Source of the DNA: Solirubrobacterales bacterium
Lineage (GTDB): Bacteria; Actinomycetota; Thermoleophilia; Solirubrobacterales; Solirubrobacteraceae
Length of the DNA stretch: 5,565 nucleotides
Reading direction: 5' to 3'
NCBI GenBank assembly: GCA_026392325.1
Contig: JAPLCH010000154.1
Span: 1-5,565, forward strand
Both the position numbers and the translations under genes were made by a program. The notes under the pieces were generated by a model. It was not told where the DNA came from. It made no database searches and was given only the letters and a program-made list of their open reading frames with translations. Of the stretch, positions 1-5,565 are shown one piece after another. Numbering within the stretch: position 1 is the first letter of the stretch; each line of letters starts with the position of its first letter.

Positions 1-371
1 AACGCAACCAGGGCAACAATCACAACCTTTGGAGCAAGGTCATAGCCAAGCCAGACCACGAGCAGACTCGCGATAACGGGGATCGGGACCGTCTGGGTGG
101 CGACAAGCAGGGGATAGAGAGACTGCCTGAGAGTTCTGGACAGGTGGATGGCAACAGCCGCCGCGGTGGCAACGACAAGAGCCAATGTGAGGCCGAGCAA
201 GAGTTCCCCGGCCGTCGTTAGAAGGGCGGACCACAGAAGGCTTCGGTCACGCCAGAGTGACTCCCCGACATCCACGGGTGAGGGCAGGACCAACTGATCC
301 ACTCCGGACAGCACGCAGTACAGCTCCCAGAGACCAAGAAATGCTGCAATGACGAGAAGGGCGCGGATCAT
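1..371 (-). CDS. ABC transporter permease, NitT/TauT (SsuC/ThiX-like) family, N-terminal part
   Basis: This is the inner-membrane permease of an ABC importer and should form the substrate channel with the ATPase encoded just before it. I translated the minus strand directly. It starts at ATG 371-369 and stays open to the left edge, giving 123 residues without a stop. Residues 1-20 form a hydrophobic helix (starting MIRALLVIAAFLGLWE). Next comes LVLPSPVDV at about 27-35, a hallmark of this permease family just after the first helix. Further helices lie at about 48-76 and 97-123, with TVPIPVIASLLVVWLGY at 94-110, where these permeases carry a conserved P-x-I/V-A-xx-P/L-L-x-x-x-W-x-G segment. 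The family is usually about 250 residues, so roughly half is outside the window. The start overlaps the ATPase stop as ATGA, and a G-rich run (379-383) lies 7 bases upstream as a possible ribosome site. The substrate is not shown by the sequence. Confidence 0.9.
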   Translation of the reverse strand, partial: MIRALLVIAAFLGLWELYCVLSGVDQLVLPSPVDVGESLWRDRSLLWSALLTTAGELLLGLTLALVVATAAAVAIHLSRTLRQSLYPLLVATQTVPIPVIASLLVVWLGYDLAPKVVIVALVA

Positions 372-1114
372 CCTTCGACCCCCAGAAAGGCGAGTATTTG
401 CTCGCGTGACCCCAAGACCTCATCTGATGTCCGATCCCGTGGGGCTGCTGACGCGGGAGCTACCTCCGCGATCACAGAGGCTGGACGCTTGGAAAGGACA
501 AGGATTCGATCGGCGAGGATCGCGGCTTCCTCAACGTCATGAGTCACCAACAGCACAGTACGGCCGGCCTCAGGCAGTGCGTCAAGGAGCCAGTTGCGTG
601 CCTCAATCCGACTCAGCGCATCCAGAGCAGCGAATGGCTCATCAAGCGCGATCACAGGTCTGCCCGTCATCAGCGTTCTCGCCAAGGCAACCCTCTGGCG
701 CATCCCGCCGGAAAGCTCATTGGGGCGGACCGACTCAAAACCCTCAAGACCAAGGCGGGAGAACCACTCTCGGGCCGTGTCTCTGGCATCAGATTTGGAT
801 GCGCCCTCAGCGCGCAGTCCGAGCGCCGCATTGTCCAAGGCGCTTGCCCAAGGCATAAGCAGGCCGCGCTGCGGCATCAGCGCAATCGGATCTGCCTGCA
901 CGGCTCCCAGATCAGGCTCAATAAGTCCACAGGCAAGCTCCAAGAGCGTGCTCTTTCCACACCCATTGGGGCCAACTATCGCCACGGTTTCCCCAGTCGC
1001 AACCTGCAGGTCAATCCCGTCCAGAACCTGAAGTCTTGCCTTGTCAGCTTTGTGCCCGCGTTGCGGACGGCTGAAGCTGACCTCTGTCAGCTCGACTGCA
1101 ATTGACTCGCTCAT
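368..1114 (-). CDS. ABC transporter ATP-binding protein, NitT/TauT (SsuB/TauB/ThiZ-like) family
   Basis: This 248-residue protein is the cytoplasmic ATPase that powers an importer. It has the full set of motifs: Walker A GPNGCGKST at 48-56, Q-loop Q82 in LMPQRGLLMPW, signature LSGGMRQRVALARTL at 134-148, Walker B VIALDEP at 154-160, D-loop ALDAL at 163-167 and the switch histidine H192 in LLVTHDVEEA. The length and the DVEEA-xx-LADRI-x-VLS ending match the nitrate/sulfonate/taurine/thiamine-precursor subfamily. The PQR-x-LL-x-PW-x-SALDNAALGL stretch recalls actinobacterial transporters proposed for hydroxymethylpyrimidine or riboflavin, but that assignment is inference. I chose ATG 1112-1114 because the family N-terminus (MSESIAVELTEVSF) begins there. 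The frame is open further upstream, but only inside the VWA gene. One base separates it from the VWA stop, and its TGA overlaps the permease ATG, so translation is probably coupled on both sides. Confidence 0.95.
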   Translation of the reverse strand: MSESIAVELTEVSFSRPQRGHKADKARLQVLDGIDLQVATGETVAIVGPNGCGKSTLLELACGLIEPDLGAVQADPIALMPQRGLLMPWASALDNAALGLRAEGASKSDARDTAREWFSRLGLEGFESVRPNELSGGMRQRVALARTLMTGRPVIALDEPFAALDALSRIEARNWLLDALPEAGRTVLLVTHDVEEAAILADRILVLSKRPASVIAEVAPASAAPRDRTSDEVLGSREQILAFLGVEG

Positions 1115-1115
1115 G

Positions 1116-2522
1116 TCACTTGGAGGGCGGGAGATGGCGAGGATTGGCCAGCGCGTCCACGAAATCCCCAAGCTGCGCGGCAGTCCAGCACTCGAAGGTG
1201 GTGCAGTACTCGGAATACGAGTCGATAACCGAATCGCCGTAGTTCCAATAGAGCTTGGGTTCAGGGTTGAGCCAGAAGGTTCGTCCAGCCCGTGCCGCAA
1301 TCTGGCCAAACAGGTCCTCGCGAGCAGGCCTGCCATTAGTCCGGGCGTCACCCAACACGATCACGGTGGCACGCGGATGAAGCTCCGACTCGATCAGCTT
1401 GAGGAACTCAAGCCAAACACGGCCGTAATCGGTGTAACCACTCACATCGGCAACACCCGCGTCACTGGTGATCGCACGGGATATCTTCTTGAAGTCCCGC
1501 TCTCTGTCGAACAGCTCTGTGACTTCACTGATCCGTTCGATGAAAACGAATGAGCGCATCTTTCTGAATGAGTCATGCAGGGCGTGGAGGACCGCAAGAA
1601 AGAAGATTGATGCTGACGTGACTGAAGTCGAGACATCGCAGAGAACAAAGATCTCAGGGCGCTTTGGCCGCTTCGGCCGCTGGTGAAGAACCACTGGAAC
1701 GCCGCCCGTCTGAAGTGACGCCCTGACCGTCCTGCGCACGTCAATCGCAGAGCTCTGACGCTGCCCCTTTAGGAGCTGGCCGCTGGTCGCGAGCTTGCGT
1801 CGAAGCTGTGCCACAACCTTGTGGATCTCCGCAAGATCAGCTGCTTGGCCAGTCGGAAGGCCGCGCTGAAGGTCTCCAAGCGGACGGGCAGGTGGAAGGC
1901 TGCGAGTGCGTTCGATTGTCTGGCGCTCAAGCTCACGGCGAACCTCACGCTCAAACTCGCGAAGTCGATCACGTGGGACTCCCTCAGCCCTTGCGTCCTC
2001 GGGTGGAAGGTCCGGCTGGGGTTCCGAGCGAAGACCCAGCGACCGCCTGATTCGCTGGACGTCAACTCCGACCACTCCGCTGCCGCCCTGTGTCTGGCCG
2101 AAGGCTGCAACTGCAAGGCGCGCCATGTCTCGGAGGCTCCCTTCCCCTCCCTCCTGGAGTGCTGTGGCGATCTGCTGCTTGAGCGCTTCAAGGTCAATTC
2201 GCTGGGCCTGCTCGCCGCCCGGGTCCTTGCCAGCGACTTCCTCTCCACGCTGAAGTGCGGTTTCTTCAGCCTTCCGGAAGAAGAACCTCTCAAAGACCAC
2301 CTCAAATATCCGCAAATCCTCCGGTGACTTGGCAAGGGTGGCTGAAAGGGCGCCGTGGACGGCCGCGCGGTCGCTCCACTGGACGTGACCAATTGCCGCT
2401 GCCGCATCCAGAAGCTCCGCAGTTCCCGCGGCTACACCTTCGGCTCTCAGCTCCCGAGTGAAGGCGAGCAGGTTCGAATCGAACCCAGCGCTTGTCTGAG
2501 AGTCAGCTGGCACTCGCGGCAT
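1116..2522 (-). CDS. CoxE-like VWA domain protein, MoxR partner
   Basis: This 468-residue cytoplasmic protein has the layout of CoxE-type VWA proteins, which work with MoxR AAA+ ATPases as metal-dependent adaptors in assembling or activating other proteins. From the ATG start, residues 15-85 resemble the usual helical CoxE N-terminus (NLLAFTRELRAEGV, then KSPEDLRIFEVVFERFFF). Residues 85-210 are a charged linker, rich in Arg and Glu and possibly coiled coil near 185-206. The VWA domain covers about 287-460. Its MIDAS motif looks intact: DVSTS at 296-300, a threonine in GYTDYG at about 364, and an aspartate in LGDART at about 392. There is no signal peptide or membrane segment. I prefer ATG 2520-2522; an in-frame TTG at 2532-2534 would add four residues (MTAA). 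The gene overlaps the AAA+ gene by 20 bases, and its TGA lies one base before the ABC ATPase start. No carbon monoxide dehydrogenase genes are in view, so the client protein is unknown. Confidence 0.93.
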   Translation of the reverse strand: MPRVPADSQTSAGFDSNLLAFTRELRAEGVAAGTAELLDAAAAIGHVQWSDRAAVHGALSATLAKSPEDLRIFEVVFERFFFRKAEETALQRGEEVAGKDPGGEQAQRIDLEALKQQIATALQEGGEGSLRDMARLAVAAFGQTQGGSGVVGVDVQRIRRSLGLRSEPQPDLPPEDARAEGVPRDRLREFEREVRRELERQTIERTRSLPPARPLGDLQRGLPTGQAADLAEIHKVVAQLRRKLATSGQLLKGQRQSSAIDVRRTVRASLQTGGVPVVLHQRPKRPKRPEIFVLCDVSTSVTSASIFFLAVLHALHDSFRKMRSFVFIERISEVTELFDRERDFKKISRAITSDAGVADVSGYTDYGRVWLEFLKLIESELHPRATVIVLGDARTNGRPAREDLFGQIAARAGRTFWLNPEPKLYWNYGDSVIDSYSEYCTTFECWTAAQLGDFVDALANPRHLPPSK

Positions 2523-3396
2523 CGCCGCCGTCAAGCTTCACGCCAACCCGCTCGGCAACCGTGTCAAGGTCGCTGCGGTGCTTGACGATTACGCTCATCG
2601 TCTCGCGGAAGACCTTGGCGTCAATGTCGTCGGCGCCAAGCAGGAGAAGTGCTCGAGCCCAGTCGATGCTCTCAGCGATCGAAGGGGGCTTCTTGAGGTC
2701 CAGCCCGCGGATCTCAGCGACAAGCTCGATCAGACGCGAAGCGACAGCAGCCGGAAGGTCTGGGGTTTTGAGCCTGATGATTGCGAGCTCGTGCTCAGCC
2801 TCCGGATAATCGATCCAGAGGTACAGGCAGCGGCGCTTGAGGGCTTCTGTCAACTCGCGAGAGTTGTTCGAGGTCAGGAGAACGACAGGGTGTGACCGTG
2901 AGGTCATGGTTCCAAGCTCAGGGATTGAAACCTGAAAATCGGAAAGGAGCTCGAGCAGCATCGCTTCGAACTCCTGGTCGGTCTTGTCAATCTCGTCCAC
3001 GAGAAGCACAACCGGCTCCTCAGAGGTAATCGCCTCAAGCAACGGACGTTCGAGGAGGAACTCCTCGCCAAAAATGTCGTCCTGAACCTTGTCCCAGCCG
3101 CTGTCGGCGGATTCGGCTTGGATTCGCAGCAGCTGCTTGCGGTAGTTCCACTCGTAGAGGGCCTTGGCCTCATCCAGCCCTTCGTAACACTGGAGGCGAA
3201 TCAGGTCACGGTCAAGAACACGGGACAGTGACTTTGCAAGTTCAGTCTTGCCCACGCCAGCTGGACCCTCAACCAGGACGGGCTTGCCCAGTTTGATTGC
3301 AAGCCAGGCTACGAGCGCTGTCTGCGTGTCGGCAAGGTAGCCATCCGCTGTCAAGCGGCTTGCGAGTTCTTCTGCGGTCTTGGGTGTGTTGGACAC
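2503..3396 (-). CDS. MoxR-family (CoxD-like) AAA+ ATPase
   Basis: This 297-residue cytoplasmic ATPase probably remodels or activates a client protein together with the VWA protein encoded next. Visible motifs are Walker A GPAGVGKT at 44-51, Walker B VVLLVDEID at 129-137, sensor 1 in LLTSNN at 173-178, and the likely arginine finger in ALKRRC (R188/R189). The sensor-2 region is PPSIAESIDWARAL at 237-250, a pattern shared by CoxD-type members. LQCYEGLDEAKALYEWNY at 68-85 is also characteristic of the MoxR group. The length is normal for the family. The start is GTG 3394-3396; no other in-frame start lies in the short space back to the membrane gene, and no strong Shine-Dalgarno sequence precedes it. 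Its 3' end overlaps the VWA gene. CoxD of carbon monoxide dehydrogenase maturation is the best-known relative, but nothing in view links this copy to that enzyme. Confidence 0.95.
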   Translation of the reverse strand: MSNTPKTAEELASRLTADGYLADTQTALVAWLAIKLGKPVLVEGPAGVGKTELAKSLSRVLDRDLIRLQCYEGLDEAKALYEWNYRKQLLRIQAESADSGWDKVQDDIFGEEFLLERPLLEAITSEEPVVLLVDEIDKTDQEFEAMLLELLSDFQVSIPELGTMTSRSHPVVLLTSNNSRELTEALKRRCLYLWIDYPEAEHELAIIRLKTPDLPAAVASRLIELVAEIRGLDLKKPPSIAESIDWARALLLLGADDIDAKVFRETMSVIVKHRSDLDTVAERVGVKLDGGDAASAS

Positions 3397-3416
3397 GGCG
3401 CCAGAATGACAGGTTG

Positions 3417-3432
3417 GACCCCCGTGGGGGTC
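3417..3432. repeat. Perfect inverted repeat at end of the membrane-protein gene
   Basis: GACCCCC and GGGGGTC form 7-base arms around a GT spacer, overlapping the TGA stop of the membrane-protein gene and lying in the only sizeable gap (34 bases) between genes. As RNA it could fold as a six-pair GC-rich stem with a CGTG loop. No T-run follows on the minus strand, so it is not a standard intrinsic terminator. It could slow transcription, protect an mRNA end, or mean nothing. Confidence 0.45.
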
Positions 3433-4192
3433 AGCGATCGGACCTTCGTCGGCCTTTTGGCTTCTGAGTGGGAACGTCGTCGAGTGGGATTGACAGCTGT
3501 TCGAGGGTCGGGTCGTCTGCCGGTTCCCCCGGGGCAGGCTCGGCTGGAGGGGTGGATGAGCGACGTGGTGGCTCTACTCCACCAAAGTGCAGCTGTGTCT
3601 CCGCAGAGTCTTCAGTTGGAATCGCGATGGTTGCAGCGCCAACTGGGTCGGCGTGCGTTCGCCGGGTCCGTCGGATCCTTGGCTCGGGGATGTGAGCCGC
3701 CTTGATCCTGAGTCCGGCGCCCATCAGTGCCACGGCTCCCGCAATTGCCAGCATGAATCCCCATTCGATTCCCGTGTCAACACCGACGTGGCTTGGGGGA
3801 GAGACCAAGACCCTCCAGATCAGGAGAATCAGACACCAGGCACCACCGACAGCAATAACTCCGCCATCGCCACCAGGGAGGTGAAATGCCCGGCGCTCAC
3901 CTCTGGCAAAGAGCATCACCAGTGTTGCCCCGCAGACGAGCAAGATGGACGCTTCCACAAAAGTGAAAGCGGCAAAGCCAGTCAGGGAGTAGGAGACGGC
4001 CTTGCTGCCCCTGAACTCCTTCGACTGGAACCAAGGCGTTACAAGCGTTGCCAGAAGAAAGGCTGCTGCAACGGCAGCAAGGCGCTGGTTTGCGTCCAGA
4101 CTATTCCAGGAGTTGATCAGCCTTCGAATACCCCGTCCAACAGAGTCAGCTGCTCTCTCCAAGAGCTGGGGGCGGGGGTCCCCGTCAGGCAC
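3431..4192 (-). CDS. Hypothetical four-helix membrane protein with Pro-rich cytoplasmic tail
   Basis: I do not recognise a named family. From the GTG start it is 253 residues. A short polar N-terminus leads to four likely transmembrane helices at about 38-55 (LAAVAAAFLLATLVTPWF), 73-95, 111-130 and 143-162. About 90 hydrophilic residues follow, with a basic patch (RIRRTRRTH) just after helix 4, then Pro/Glu/Ser-rich sequence and a basic end (KGRRRSDR). The positive-inside pattern suggests a cytoplasmic tail. I chose GTG 4190-4192, which overlaps the EVE gene by 8 bases (GTGCCTGA). ATG codons at 4235-4237 and 4229-4231 would add 15 or 13 residues, but that stretch (RSSCSSHFAPHK) looks like the frame shadow of the EVE C-terminus. 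It lies upstream of the MoxR-VWA pair, so it could be their membrane partner or anchor, which is inference only. Confidence 0.82.
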   Translation of the reverse strand: MPDGDPRPQLLERAADSVGRGIRRLINSWNSLDANQRLAAVAAAFLLATLVTPWFQSKEFRGSKAVSYSLTGFAAFTFVEASILLVCGATLVMLFARGERRAFHLPGGDGGVIAVGGAWCLILLIWRVLVSPPSHVGVDTGIEWGFMLAIAGAVALMGAGLRIKAAHIPEPRIRRTRRTHADPVGAATIAIPTEDSAETQLHFGGVEPPRRSSTPPAEPAPGEPADDPTLEQLSIPLDDVPTQKPKGRRRSDR

Positions 4193-4640
4193 TTTGTGCG
4201 GCGCGAAGTGACTTGAGCAGGAGCTTCGCATCGGCATTGGTCACTTCACGAATCTGACCTTGGAACGCGAGCTTCCAGTGATCAGCAGGCCACTTCTGGA
4301 TGTGCGCCATGGTGTCTTTCAGTCTCTCTGCTGGAACATGCTGGTCCGGCGAAAGCACAACCTCAGGCTCAGTGGGGAAGCGCCATGGGTAAGGGTCCGG
4401 ATTGCCTGGCTTTCCGGGCCAGATCTTTGCCCGGTCCTCAAACATGTCACCTGTGACGATGATTGACCCTCCGAAGGTCATCTCTTTTGTGAGGTACAGG
4501 ACAATTCGATCCCCAGGCTCAATCCGCTCGGCGCGCTTGCGGTTGCGCTCCTTCAGGCCAATGACGCTGAACCCGGTTTCGCGGGTTGCCGTGTGATTAT
4601 CCGGAGACGAGGTCAATACCCAAGTGGTTGCTTCTTCCAT
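4185..4640 (-). CDS. EVE domain-containing protein
   Basis: This 151-residue protein is essentially a single EVE domain (PUA-like fold). Related domains (YTH, SRA) bind modified bases in RNA or DNA, and EVE proteins are thought to read modified nucleic acids. Visible landmarks are W7 and SSPDN (11-15) in the first strand, GFSVIGLKERNRKRAERI at 23-40, the core motif EPGDRIVLYLT at 41-51, FGGSIIVTG at 56-64, and the C-terminal FQGQIREV at 126-133. The PYPWRFPTEPEV segment (84-95) is typical of this subgroup. The length is normal for the family. ATG 4638-4640 has a short AAGG element 3 bases upstream and begins 10 bases after the previous gene's stop. The end overlaps the membrane-protein gene by 8 bases. 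The domain call is strong; the bound base and biological role are unknown. Confidence 0.92.
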   Translation of the reverse strand: MEEATTWVLTSSPDNHTATRETGFSVIGLKERNRKRAERIEPGDRIVLYLTKEMTFGGSIIVTGDMFEDRAKIWPGKPGNPDPYPWRFPTEPEVVLSPDQHVPAERLKDTMAHIQKWPADHWKLAFQGQIREVTNADAKLLLKSLRAAQSA

Positions 4641-4650
4641 GGGCCTTACT

Positions 4651-5031
4651 CTACGACGCTGGGTCGCTGGATTCGGGATTCTCTGCGCCAGCCTGCGGAA
4701 TGTCCCGTTCCAGATACCAGTCGATCAGTGCGCGTAATGCGAGCAGCGCTTCTCGGCTTGAGCCGTCAAGTCGCCGCTTTAGGTCCTCAGGAACGGTCTC
4801 TCCCAGAAGGCGCATGAAGTCAACGATGGCACCAAAGTCCGCGCTTGCCCACGAGTCCTCCGCTGACCCGGTGTTGCCCTCATCGCCTGTGTTGGTGGGG
4901 CGGTTGACAACACCATGGGCTGCAGCGTCAGCCCGCTCGGCAACCGCAGATGCGGTGTCGCGGAGACGCGCTGCGAGCGTCAAGAGGGCAGAGAGAGCTT
5001 CGGAGTCTTTTGAGTCTTTTGGCTCGGACAT
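4651..5031 (-). CDS. Hypothetical small acidic protein with conserved-looking C-terminal helix
   Basis: I do not recognise a named family. From ATG 5029-5031 it has 126 residues and no signal peptide or membrane helix. Residues 9-42 look helical and Ala-rich (ALLTLAARLRDTASAVAERADAAA). Residues 43-66 are a Gly/Asn/Thr/Ser-rich flexible linker. Residues 67-109 form an amphipathic helical block (FGAIVDFMRLLGETVPEDLKRRL, then REALLALRALIDWYLER), followed by an acidic disordered tail. I have the impression that similar endings occur in small actinobacterial proteins, but this is memory and not a search. I chose this ATG because it starts 10 bases after the epimerase-like stop; the open frame continues upstream only inside that gene. 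It ends in TAG 10 bases before the EVE start. The N-terminus contains a KDSKDS tandem repeat. Confidence 0.75.
   Translation of the reverse strand: MSEPKDSKDSEALSALLTLAARLRDTASAVAERADAAAHGVVNRPTNTGDEGNTGSAEDSWASADFGAIVDFMRLLGETVPEDLKRRLDGSSREALLALRALIDWYLERDIPQAGAENPESSDPAS
5003..5020 (-). repeat. Tandem 9-base repeat inside the small hypothetical gene
   Basis: Two exact adjacent copies of a 9-base unit (minus strand AAAAGACTC) encode the KDSKDS stretch near the N-terminus of the 126-residue protein. Since the unit is a multiple of three, gain or loss of a copy would keep the frame. Confidence 0.7.
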
Positions 5032-5041
5032 GGAGTGATCT

Positions 5042-5565
5042 TCAGCGGATTGTGCCGGAGAGTGCTGCAACCACAGTGCGCGTCCGCCCGGATGCGTCCG
5101 TCCCGCGGGCGCTGACAGTAATGGTCTTGGCTCCGAGTGGAACCCGGACATTGCCGAGGCTGTGGATGCCTGGCTCGCAGTCGATCGTTGCCGTGCGGAT
5201 TGTCTTCCCGGAGGATAAAACCCTGATCGCGACAGTCGAAGGCTTTGAGACCCAGAACTTCAGTGTCGCGGTGCTTCCCCGCTTGAGGCTGCGTGTCTTG
5301 ATTGCAAGACGGGGTGGCTGATCGAGGAAGGTCGTGAACTTGGTTGCGGCAGTGCAGTAAGTCGGCCGTGCTGTCCTGAGGCAAAGCTCTGCCAAGAATC
5401 CTTCGGTCAGCTGGTGGTAACTCTCGGAAGACCATACGCCCGGGCTGTAATACGACCAGCCGCTTGAAATGAAGTGGGGGACTGCGGCACGGGCAACAGG
5501 CTCAGCCGCATCGAAGAGTTCACGGGCATCGCCACTGCTCACCTTGTTTGCCATCTCGTTCAATC
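5042..5565 (-). CDS. D-glucuronyl C5-epimerase-like protein with C-terminal Ig-like domain, C-terminal part
   Basis: The gene is cut by the right edge; about 173 residues remain. Residues counted from the window edge at about 12-85 match the end of the C5-epimerase C-terminal domain. This is an alpha/alpha-barrel that, in characterised enzymes, converts D-glucuronate to L-iduronate in heparan-type chains. The clearest piece is SGWSYYSPGVW then SESYHQLTEGFLAELC at 34-61, with the conserved Trp-Ser-x-Tyr and Tyr-His pairs, then YCTAATKFTTFL (69-80). Residues 86-173 are a beta-rich Ig/fibronectin-like domain of alternating hydrophobic residues, ending in TGA 5042-5044. Bacterial homologues are often secreted or surface-bound, but the N-terminus and any signal peptide are outside the window. 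A TTG at 5561-5563 is open but starts mid-domain, so it is unlikely to be the true start. Activity and substrate are not established by this fragment. Confidence 0.8.
   Translation of the reverse strand, partial: LNEMANKVSSGDARELFDAAEPVARAAVPHFISSGWSYYSPGVWSSESYHQLTEGFLAELCLRTARPTYCTAATKFTTFLDQPPRLAIKTRSLKRGSTATLKFWVSKPSTVAIRVLSSGKTIRTATIDCEPGIHSLGNVRVPLGAKTITVSARGTDASGRTRTVVAALSGTIR

Noticed and set aside
368..1351. Longer 327-residue reading of the ABC ATPase gene
   Set aside because: The extra 79 residues before MSESIAVELTEVSF lie entirely inside the VWA gene, have no transporter-family similarity and are Ser/Arg/Pro-rich like a frame shadow.
1041..1553. Open frame of 170 codons on the plus strand
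   Set aside because: It is antisense to the VWA domain, whose MIDAS motif and conserved segments fix the minus strand as coding.
1666..1678. Short inverted repeat GGCCG-CTT-CGGCC
   Set aside because: It lies within the VWA gene where RPKRPKRP repeats are encoded; the symmetry is explained by repeated Arg/Pro/Lys codons and there is no T-run.
1821..2327. Open frame of 168 codons on the plus strand
   Set aside because: It runs opposite the charged linker and N-terminal part of the VWA gene and shows no domain or plausible ribosome site.
1769..2407. Open frame of 212 codons on the minus strand
   Set aside because: It overlaps the VWA gene in another frame; the Ser/Arg-rich translation has no family features.
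3397..3430. Internal promoter between the membrane-protein and MoxR genes
   Set aside because: The gap is 34 bases, GC-rich, and shows no recognisable -35/-10 pair.
3587..4216. Open frame of 209 codons on the plus strand
   Set aside because: It is antisense to the membrane-protein gene, has no recognisable domain, and its composition is that expected from the opposite strand of a GC-rich gene.
5561..5563. TTG as the start of the epimerase-like gene
   Set aside because: It would begin in the middle of the conserved barrel domain. The gene most likely continues past the right edge.

Overview
All convincing genes in this window lie on the minus strand and are packed end to end, so transcription runs from right to left. 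The protein families, the moderate-to-high GC content (high 50s percent by eye) and the frequent GTG starts suggest an actinobacterium. My best guess is a Thermoleophilia-like (Solirubrobacterales-type) lineage, because the partial C5-epimerase with its C-terminal beta domain, the EVE protein and the CoxD/CoxE pair all have the look of proteins from that group. This is inference from recalled family patterns, not from a search.

In transcription order the window holds: the C-terminal part of a D-glucuronyl C5-epimerase-like protein with a C-terminal Ig-like domain (cut by the right edge); a 126-residue hypothetical protein; an EVE-domain protein; a four-helix membrane protein with a long proline-rich tail; a MoxR/CoxD-type AAA+ ATPase; a CoxE-type von Willebrand factor A (VWA) protein; the ATPase of a NitT/TauT-family ABC importer; and the first 123 residues of its permease (cut by the left edge).

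The genes are separated by 1 to 34 bases or overlap by 4 to 20, and no stretch is long enough to hold an obvious internal promoter. All eight genes could therefore be one long transcript. The clearest functional pairs are the AAA+ ATPase with the VWA protein (a chaperone-like MoxR-VWA unit) and the ABC ATPase with its permease. The link between the EVE protein, the membrane protein and the MoxR-VWA pair is the least explained part. There is no RNA gene, mobile element, CRISPR array or gene-free stretch of 300 bases. I see no clear evidence of a wholly new system. The EVE/membrane/MoxR/VWA neighbourhood is the best candidate for a closer look.
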